Of a stretch of 64,000 nt of DNA, positions 1-10,500 are shown piece by piece; the first letter of the stretch is position 1, and each line of letters starts with the position of its first letter. The notes under the pieces were generated by a model, which had not been told where the DNA came from, searched no databases, and saw only the letters and a list, made by a program, of their open reading frames with translations. Both the position numbers and the translations under genes were made by a program. Source of the DNA: Diadema setosum (lineage: Eukaryota; Echinodermata; Echinoidea; Diadematoida; Diadematidae); contig CM067077.1 in NCBI GenBank assembly GCA_033980235.1, forward strand, positions 12,317,797 through 12,381,796, written 5' to 3'.

Positions 1-1325
1 GGTGGTCATTGTCATTAAGAAGTAGGCCCTATGCGAACACAATTTGTCTTAGGTAGAGTCCCTATACTCGTAGTCTTAGGGCGCGAGCCGTTTCTGTGGG
101 GGTTTTTTTAATATTGTGGCGGAGCAGTGGTGTAAATAAAAAATACGCAGCCAGGCCAGCCTTCCCACTCAATGGTATCCATACTGCTGGTTGATAGGTT
201 CTTCACCGAGTCAAGGTAACGGTTGACCAAGTTACCCTGACTTGGCCAAAAGGGGGCAGCATTCCATTTGCAGGAAGGGCATGTTCAGGAAAGACATATT
301 GGCTCGAATTCACGAAGGTGGTTTAATAGACCATGTTTTAAATTGAGACCATGGTCTAAAATAAGCATTGAATAGGAATTCGCCTGTACCTTTGGCATGT
401 TCGTATAAACACGTGTTTCTTAGTGGAAGTCTGTTGTCCTATGCAATCTGTCAGTCATTTGCATTAAGGTAGAGGCCAATGTAGTCTATAAGACTGTAAA
501 GTTAGATTTTTGAAGTTTTAATTTATGTATTTTATATTAATTTATGCTAATTTATGCAAACATATTTTTTTTTGCCTATAAATAAAAAAATAAAGCTCCA
601 AGACTTCTAATTTTTGATGAACATATTCTTTTCAATATCCATAATAATAATATTGAAGCAAAAATTTTGCTCCATAATTATTTCTTACGCTTTTTATTAT
701 TTACTGAATTTCTTATGTATTTCTTCGTGTTTTTACTTTTTGTTTTTGTTGGGGTTTTTTGTCAAAATTTGTTGCAGAAATTTTTTAGAGCATAATCAGG
801 CTAAAATAAATCATCAGCCATTGAAAGTAAAAATATTTATTTTTGTATGAATTAATTGCAAAAACACAATTTACATTGGATTTGTACACAAAATCATGTT
901 TTTGAGCAATTTTTGGATCGACATATTTTTTTCAAAGGGTCGTGGCTTCAAAACGGTATGCCCGGGAGTGACAAATTCGGTCTCAAAAGTTGCGCGATAC
1001 TTGAAAGAAAAAGTCATAAAATGTCATGGCGAGAGCATCACGTGTTGCGGAATAATCACGCGAAACGTCGAGGGGGGGGGGGGGCTTAATAAGATTCAGT
1101 GGAGATATTAATATATTATATTTATTTGATTGCACATGAACACATGCACATACCCTTGCAAACATTCACATTTTCTCTCATGCTCACTCTCTCTTTCTCT
1201 TCCTCTTCCTTTTCCTTGCACACACAAATACACACACATACAATGTACTGTCACATACGTATACATGTACATTCATATTTTCCTTCTTTCTCTCTTTCTC
1301 CCACCCTCTCCTTCTGTCTCTCCAG
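1..1325. other. mTOR intron (left part truncated by window edge)
   Basis: No coding exon is visible before 1326. The interval ends in a long pyrimidine tract and a CAG acceptor at 1323-1325. It holds an AT-rich interspersed repeat at about 489-1084 and a CT-rich, CA-rich stretch at 1170-1325. Short open frames here show no family resemblance and are composition artefacts. Confidence 0.7.
489..1084 (+). repeat. AT-rich interspersed repeat with G-tract end, copy 1
   Basis: About 600 bp that recurs in reverse orientation at about 56297-56930. Matching blocks include the region around the AATAAA-like run near 585-600, the segment at 880-960 and the last 60 bases before a run of G. The right end is a 13 bp G tract. 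No protein is encoded. The family was not identified. Confidence 0.75.
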
Positions 1326-1500
1326 TTGACCCAGCTGGAGCTCCAGCTGGTCTCCCCCAAGCTCCTCATGTGCCGTGACCTTGAGCTGGCCGTCCCAGGC
1401 ACCTACGACCCCAACCGACCCGTGGCTAAGATCCAGCGGGTCCAGTCCACCCTGCAGGTCATCACGTCCAAACAGCGCCCTCGCAAACTCAGCATCTTCG
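1326..1500 (+). CDS. MTOR: mTOR exon: kinase N-lobe start
   Basis: Encodes the segment with [17 protein letters not shown] and [10 protein letters not shown], the first strands and nucleotide-binding loop region of the kinase N-lobe. It starts on a full codon after a strong polypyrimidine-CAG acceptor and ends with one base of a glycine codon before GTAAGA. A TTAA-flanked palindromic element begins 6 bp past the exon. Confidence 0.95.
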
Positions 1501-4500
1501 GTAAGATTAACCCGTCGAGGACGAGTCCTGAGTATACTCGGGCCGGTGTCTATGGGAAATGCATGCTGTAGCAAAATCAGTCCGTCCTCAACGGGTTAAG
1601 ACACAGGTTGAAGTAGAATTAGTTATTTTAAATTTAGGTTTGAGAGATCACTTTTAACTTTTGATATCAAATGTAGAAGTTGCAGTCCCAGAACTCACAC
1701 AGTGACAGTTTCAGTAGGTTCTTTCAGAGGGATATAGAAGCATTTTTGCTTTCCATTTATTGTCCCTTACGTCTGGATGTGTTTGCACTAATAAGTTTAT
1801 TGATTTCTCCCAGCATATTACCACTTTCAATGTGCAGTTGCAGTCATAGAATTACAGAGAAGACAAATTCAATTCTAATTCCTTGCTATTAACATAGTAC
1901 AGTTGTAGGTATTGATAATAATAAATAACTTTATTGAAAAAGCTGGCATGGATGATATACATAGTATGATTAATTACTGATTACTGACTACTGATTCCAT
2001 TCACTTGAGGAAGTACAGAAGTAGACTGCAGTGAACTTCTGTGTATTGCATATTTACTCTTAGCATTCAATTTGTACTCATATTACAGTAGTCATCGTAG
2101 TCCCGGTTTCTGATGGACTTCTGGAGGAGTCACCCAGATACCAATTTGAATAAATTTGAAGCTGACGGGATAATCCAGGTTTCAATCTACTCTATGTGTG
2201 GATAGATAGATAGATACATGTATAGTGTGGCATGTGGCATGTTTTTGGGATTCATGAAGTGATCCAATATCCATGTTTCTCCTTTCTCATAGGGAGTGAT
2301 GGGGCGGAGTTCATGTACCTTTTGAAGGGTCATGAGGATCTGAGGCAGGATGAGAGAGTGATGCAACTCTTTGGACTGGTCAACACCCTACTGGCCAATA
2401 ACCCGGACACCTTCCGCAGACATCTCAAGTGAGATCCGTGTTCTGCTCTGTGTTCATCATGTCCACCTTCTTGCTGCTTCTTATTATCTTTCGCGTTTTT
2501 GTTTTGCTCATTTGAGCTATATGTACCCGTGCCTGTTGCAGTACCACAAATTTCCTCTATCAATTTTCATATCTTCAGAGCCCTTCCACGAAAGGCTATG
2601 TGAAATTTCAGAAAAAAGTATTAAGAGAGGCTGTTTGTGAAGTTATATTTGTCATCCATTTTGTTGTTGTTGTTTTTCACACTTACAGTCGCTGATTTTA
2701 TACAGGAGATCCCTTTTCTTTGACACATCTTAATGTCAATTCTTTCTTTATTTCTGTCTCACATCATTTGTTTCTATTGGCATCTTGTATCGTTCCATGC
2801 ACATTTGTTACACTGTGAATACACGTTATCAAATTTAGTAGAGGATACTACCATGATTTTCAGACTATCTGCAATATGCTGTTGAATATCTGTTTAATGC
2901 AACTTTCTTAAATTCTCTATGGAGGTCAAGTGTATTATGATGTCCCTTGTTTTCTGCCTTCTTGTTCTTTTTGCTGCCCTGAACTCTCTCAATAAAGTCA
3001 CACTGCAAGTTTGCATCTCTCTAACGCTAACCTTCCACAGCGTAGGCCAAGAAAGTCTGTTGCAATTTACAAATACTAGTATATCTTCCTCGCATGTGGA
3101 TGTGAATTTAGGGGAATTAAGGTGCATGTATTCAAAGGGTACGTTGTACCCGTGGAAGAGTGCGTGAAGAAGCTTTTCATTGAAAGTAGACGATGATTTC
3201 TCTATCACAAAGTTAGTGGATTCTTCAATTCAGAACTTCACAAATTGTAATAGCAGTCCTTCAGCGAATGTAGAGAAAGAGTACCGTACTATAAAAGTGG
3301 ATATGTTTGCGCGACTAATTTTTCGCACTTGGCAGTGTAAGAAGAGTTTCGCGTGTTTTTAATTCCGCGGGATCAAGACATCAACGGTTGGAACATATGG
3401 CCACATATGGCAAGCGAAAATATTCACATGCTTTAATTTTTGCGCCCGTGTCTGGTTGCGTGAAATGCACGAAAATTTAAACAACGCGAAAATTTCCACT
3501 GTTACAGTGTTACAATGTGTCATGATCATTCTAAACTTGTACTAATCTGTACCATTTTCTACATCCCCTGAACAGTATCCAGCGGTATGCAGCTATACCC
3601 CTGTCCACCAACTCAGGCCTCATCGGCTGGGTACGCCACTGTGATACCCTCCATACTCTCATCAGGGACTATCGGGATAAGAAGAAGATCCTCCTCAACA
3701 TTGAACACCGCATCATGCTCAGGGTGCGTTACCTTGCCCATATTATGTGTAGATTTTAGCATTCTTGTTATTTGCTTACATGTACTTCTACAGAAAGAGG
3801 TACATTCCAAGTTAAGACCCTTTTTTCATCTGTTTGCATCGATTTACAGTGATTTTTTGCATTTACATCAACAACAAAAAATAGTATCATATTTTTTCTT
3901 TCATCAATGTGATGCACTTGCCAAAAAAATATACTCATATCCCATATCCCAATACCTGTAGATGGAAACATTGATTGATAGTTTTTATGTCATGGTCATA
4001 TAATGTTTTGTGATGTTCAGATTGCAGTAATGAATGTATTAATGAATTTATTAATCATCTTTTGTAATCATGTATCAAACTACATGAAAACGTACAGACT
4101 TCAGTGTCACTCCCACCATTTTTACAAATCAGGAAGACACCAAGAAGAAAAGCCCTCGTATGACCACTTTCTCACAATCATTTGCAAGTTTTATCATAGC
4201 AGGGTCTAATGTGCTGTCCTCCCTCTGAACTATAGATGGCGCCAGACTACGAGCACCTGACCCTCATGCAGAAGGTGGAGGTGTTTGAGCACGCCCTGGA
4301 CTACACCCAAGGTGACGACCTGGCCAAGCTGCTCTGGCTCAAGAGCCCCAGCTCTGAGGTGAGGGCAAGGTGGTCCTAAAATGAATTCCTCAAGTAGATG
4401 TGCATTTCACTGAGGAGATCCTACACAAAGAGTTAAAGAAACAAAACTACAGACAAACCAAAGCAATACAGATCACAAATAATAGTCAGGAAAGGATGAT

Positions 4501-5269
4501 ATATTAGTGAATGACCACAATTCTTTGTCTTCATATGCATCTTTTGATAGAGATAAAAAGTGTGGGAACAATAATACATACAGTTGCTTCCACAAACCTA
4601 CATGTACAGTGCCTTTATGCATAAATTTGATGTTGGGGCAAGAAGGTACTTATAATTCCTGGTGTGATAGTGTGCAGTAAAATACAGTGAAGAAGAAGAA
4701 AAAAAAAAAGATGAAGAAGAAGAATAAGAAAAAGAAAAAGGAGAAGACAATGGCAACAATAACGAGGATGAGGAGGAAGAAGAGGTAGGAGATGATGATA
4801 TGCATGCATTGATTAATTATTCATGGCAATCACTTACCACTGTACCTTTGCGTGGCACATAGTATGCACTGCATATTGAGACTTTTTCAAGACAAAAATA
4901 GATAAACAGTTATTGTTGCCATACACTAGAAATCATGTAAGATTTGCTTGACTCACATAGAATATGGATACTGGCAAGATGGACAGAGTAAGCTATGATA
5001 CGGACTGCTTCAAGCATTGTTCTAATATTTGTCGTGCTCTATGCCCCCTCCTCCCTCCCTCCATCCCTCCCTTCCCCCTAGGTCTGGTTCGAGAGAAGAA
5101 CCAACTACACCCGGTCACTGGCCGTCATGTCCATGGTGGGCTACATCCTGGGGCTGGGTGACCGACATCCCTCCAACCTCATGCTTGACCGTCTCACCGG
5201 CAAGATCATCCACATCGACTTCGGCGACTGTTTCGAGGTGCGGTATCCTAGAAGACCTGATCTTTTGAA

Positions 5270-5300
<31 letters not shown>

Positions 5301-7440
5301 AAACAGTATTTACAGTTTATAGAGCCATTTATCTGTAGAAACATTCAAAAGCGCCTGGCTCCCACAATGTGTCACACATCATTCACAAAGTTGCGGAAAA
5401 GATAAGTCTTTAGTTCAGATTTGGAGGTACAAATGTATTGAGGTTGTGACAATTCCAAAGTGGGACTGGTAGAGAGTTTCACAGTAAATGTGTGAGCAAT
5501 TCATAGACTCTGTGTACAATGTTAATGCCCTTCTGGCACCAAACCAACAAAACACTATGCTAGATCCAAGTTTAGGGAACTTGTTTGTAGGACTGCCAAG
5601 CATCAGTTGAGTTTATGGTGGAGCGAGGGCAGTCTGGACTATTAATGCCCACCACAAACACCATCAACTTCTTACATAATTTCTGATTTGATGAAATTTG
5701 TACCATTTCATTTGTTTGGTTTTGCTGAATTTATTTGACCCAACTTGTACTTGAAGCTGAATTACCCTTTGATATGAAATGCATGTGGATGGTCTGTACT
5801 TTAATTGATGACCCTTGCGATGTTGTCTCATGGCAGTGGAACATGAAGCAGGATGTTGTGATGGTGGTTGTTGTCATTGTTGATGCAGGTCGCCATGACG
5901 AGAGAGAAGTTCCCGGAGAAGATTCCCTTCCGACTCACCAGGATGCTGATCAATGCTATGGAGGTGAGATGACATGTGGAATTTCCCTCTTGTCTGTGCA
6001 GCTTCTGATTTTATTGTCTGTCTGCAATTCTGTCTGTTTCCTCTTCTCTGCCCCCTCTTTTTCATCCTCTCTCCCCCCACCCTCCCCTTCTTTCCCCTTA
6101 CTCCCCCCCCCCCATCTCTCCTCCATGTCTATCAGTCTGTTCTGTCTCATCTTGTCTTCTGTCCTTCTGACTCATGAGGTGTCATGGAGACAAGATGGTT
6201 TATCAAAGTTTCCCTTTGTCTCCTGATCTTGCTTGTAAATTGATTTATGTGTATCTACTCTCTCTTCTCTTTTTCTTTTGATGTATCCCGTGAAATCAAC
6301 AGGAAGAGATGCTTCGCTGTTAATGTTCATGGTCTGTTTCTTTTTTGTTGTTGTTTTTTTTTGTCTTGTCTAATTCTTTGGTTTACTTTTCATTGCATTT
6401 TTCTCTCACACTCACTTCTCCCCTCCCCCTTCCTCTGTTTCGTTCTGGAGTTTCTCATATTCACCTCATGAAAAAAGTTCCTCTTTGTTCTCTGCTGGCA
6501 ACTTAATGCAGTGCACAGTTTGCCTTTCAAAGCTTTGTGGATCGTGATAAACGATCATGAATCATTTAATTCATGACATGTGTTCTGTTGAAAAGTGATG
6601 AACAGATTGTGGAATTGGATTGGATTGGATTGGATTGGATTGAATGGAATTGAATTGAATTGAATTGAATTGAACTGAACTGAACTGAACTGAACTGAAC
6701 TGAACTGAACTGAACTGAACTGAACTGGATTGGATTGGATTGTATGGGATGAAATGGGATGGGATGGGATGGGATTGGATTGGATTGGGTTGGTTGGGTT
6801 GGGTTGGATTGGATTGAATTGAATTGAATTGAATTGAATTGAATTGAATTGAACCCATATCTCTTCCATGTCTACACCCCACCCCACCACCCCAGGTGAC
6901 CGGTATTGATGGTAACTACCGCATCACCTGTGAGAGTGTGATGCAGGTGCTTCGGGAACACAAGGACAGCATCATGGCCGTGCTGGAGGCCTTTGTCTAC
7001 GACCCCCTGCTCAACTGGAGACTGATGGACAGTGAGTGAACTTTCCACTCCGTTCCAGTATTTGACAGATTAGATTTTCCCCTTGAAGGCCAGTTCTGGA
7101 TGTGCTCTTGGCTGGACTGTTGCAGAAAAATACATGTCGTAACAACTCAAAATCATTGTCAATTATCAAAGGCTGCTTCAGATTGTCCATGTTTTGTTTT
7201 CAATAACCTACTGCAATCGACCCATCTTTATGACCTCATGACATTATTATTGTGCGAAGCTCTTTGTTTGAATGTTTGCCACACATTTCTTGCTTCCTCT
7301 GTAGCCCCATCTCTGAGTGAGGATTTTCCTGTATTATTCGTGTCAGAGTCAGACAGCAAAATGGCAAACTTGTTGGGGGAAGGGAAAGACCAGAAAATGG
7401 CAAATGATATGATGATGATGATGATAATAATAATGATAAT

Positions 7441-7520
<80 letters not shown>

Positions 7521-7534
7521 TAATAATAATAATG

Positions 7535-7598
<64 letters not shown>

Positions 7599-10500
7599 TA
7601 ATAATAATAATGATAATAATAATAATAATATAAATATTTCAAATGCACACTTTCTGTCAATTATATGTTACTCAAGGTGTTATAATAATTTATATATCAT
7701 AATTAATCAACAACATAATTCAAAGGAATAAGCTAAATAAATTGAGACATCTAACTAAAACACATGTATGCAATTACAATTCTTGGACTTTTCATAAATG
7801 TTGTATTTAAGTAGATGGAATGACTAAACTCCGGCTCTCGTATAACCCGATAAAGACTACAGTTCGCACCATGGGAAATGTGTGTTATAAAGCAAAATCA
7901 GTTCGCCCTCAACGGGTTTAACTCCCTAAGTGGTACACTTAAGATGAGAATGAGCATTTCATGCATCTCCCCTTCTCTTTACCATTTCTCTTGCTCCACA
8001 GCTCCTAAGGGCAAGAGGTCAAAGGCCAGATCAGGTGCTTACTCCACCAGCCAATCAGGGACAGGAGGTGAGTAGTGGCTGAGACTGATTTTCAAACATG
8101 CAACCTGTCACCGCAAATGCTTGATGACATACAGTAGTCTCCCATCGATCTCCTGATTTGGGAATTTTCACATTTTTCATCGTCAGTAGCAATCCATTGA
8201 TGAATAATTTGTCTCACTTTATAGGAAACACACAGACACACAGACACACATGCACACATACAACAGGGACAGGAGATGAGTGGTTGTTGATAACTGATCT
8301 TGAAACATCACCACGAATGCGCGATGAAATACACCGTGGTCACACGTCGATCTCTTGATTTTGCAATTTTCAAATTTTTCATACTCAAAAGCTATCCTTT
8401 GAAGTGTATTTTGTCTCACTTTATAGAGAAACACACAGGCACACACATACCATAGAAATGTTGACAAATCCAGCAACCAGGAGTGACATACTGGGGAATC
8501 GGCGAAGATGAATGTGTTTGGTATATGGTGTTTTTCATGCAAATGTCGATGGAATCCCATTTTCTTTGCTCATTTTTCCACTAATAATTTATATTCATTT
8601 CTGGTCAGTTTTCTTCTGTTTGCGTTTGTTACATGCTCAAAAAGCTGCATCACTTCGGTGATCCCTCGCATTTATCCCCAAGTTGAATTATCCTTCGGTT
8701 TATGCCAGGTTTAAGTGTGTGCGTGTGTGTCACACACAAACACACTGTTATAGCTTCTGACCATCAGAACATTGAGAATTTAGGGTTTCTTGGACGAACA
8801 CTGAACTAGGGCTTTCTGTAGCTCAGACGGTAGAGCACCGGGCTAGCAATCCGGAGGTCTCGGGTTTGTATCCCGATGGAATCCCATTTTCTTTGCTCAT
8901 TTTTCCACTAATAAATGCAATTATAACTTTAAAACTTTTAATATCAGACAAGAGAAGAAAAAAAAATGTGTGAAGTGTTTTTGTTTTATCATACAAATTA
9001 TGAATGAAATGTTTTCCTTTGGATTGCATTCAAGATTTTAATCTAAATGAACTCTTTCAGACTTGCTGGACAATGTCGACATGGAGACACCCAAACAGAA
9101 GAAGCTAACAGGACAGGCAGACTCCAGCGTGCAGTCCCAAGGTAAGAGGGAAGAAGGGGAAAACCCATAAAAGATTCCCACTTCTCTCTCTCTCTCAATC
9201 ATGCTCCCTCTTTCTCAGTAGGTGTCCTATGAACATTGTCCTTCCTTGTGCTACTTAGCCATTTGTGTCATGCAATATATAGGCAAGAAAGAGAGAGAGT
9301 ATAATATATATGAAGCCCTGTTTATGAATTGTCCATATGTGCAATTTTGAGAGGGAGAAAGTGACTTGTATTGACTGCAGCAGACATGAATTCACATTTG
9401 CCCAGTGATTCCAACTTCAATAGATTTGTTACCATAGCAGTTTGCCCATTGTGTATGTTTATGCAGATGTCACTTGTATCATTCTCTCATTCAATCATAT
9501 GTGACCGTGCACCTCAAAACGAACAAAAAGTCGCACACACTGATTTTGCGTGAGGACTGAAAATAAGTGAAATGGGTCAACCTAGCCAAACTTGACTTTT
9601 TCATATTTTCTGAAAGAGCGGGTCTTCTTTTATATTATGCTAAAATTTGGTATCATAAAACGGGCAGGAAAGTGTGTTTTTTTAGCAGTTTATCTCGAAC
9701 ATTTTTGGTAGAATAGTGTGATTAGGTGTGTCTTTGGAATCCCTTTTTCATTTCTGAAAAACCTTGTCCACACTCTTCACTTTCAACTCTAATAACTTTT
9801 GAAAGGACAGTGCTACTGCTTTGAAAGTTGGCATTAATTATGGACAGAATGTGTTAATGAGGTATGCTTAATTTCAGTTTAATCTAATAATCCCTTCATT
9901 ATTGTTACTCTAGTGGTTTACTTCCTGTTCTTTGTCCCATTCATCGCACAGCCAGCACGGTTTGGTAAAGATTAAGCGCTTGAATAGACACTGTACTTCA
10001 GAGCCTCTTTTCCCAGTTCACACTTTTCCTGAGTTTGTGCTTTCTTTCCAATATTTAGATAGGTTAGGAGAGTCCATTTGATTTGAGTTATACATCATTT
10101 TAAAGCTTGAAGTCTGCTCTTTCAGAATATGGTCTTAACTAAAAATTCATGTCTGGCGACTTTTTGTTTGTTTTGAGGTGCAGGGTCACATATATCATTT
10201 ATAATTGTTTGGGACACTTTTGATGTTTTGCCGTACTTCTTTGACTATAGTCATAAGCGAGAATTATGATTGATTTTAGAATATACTGTCAATCTTAGGG
10301 ATAGGTGGAGATGCTAATCATGTTCTTATTTACATGTACCACAAAATGACAGAAATTTGCCATGTAATATTGCCATGTTATTTTCTACTCTTTTGTTCTT
10401 ACTGCTTTATATTGTATATCATGGTTTTTGTAATGTTATATGTTTTGCTTTATGTTGATGTTAGCTTGTGTATTTTGGTTGTTGTCAAGTACATTCGGTT

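Noticed and set aside
6555..6890. Antisense frames rich in QFNSI repeats
   Set aside because: Direct translation of the pentanucleotide array in an mTOR intron.
7100..7633. 177-codon open frame ending in poly-isoleucine
   Set aside because: It runs through intron and an AAT microsatellite; no start context, no homology.
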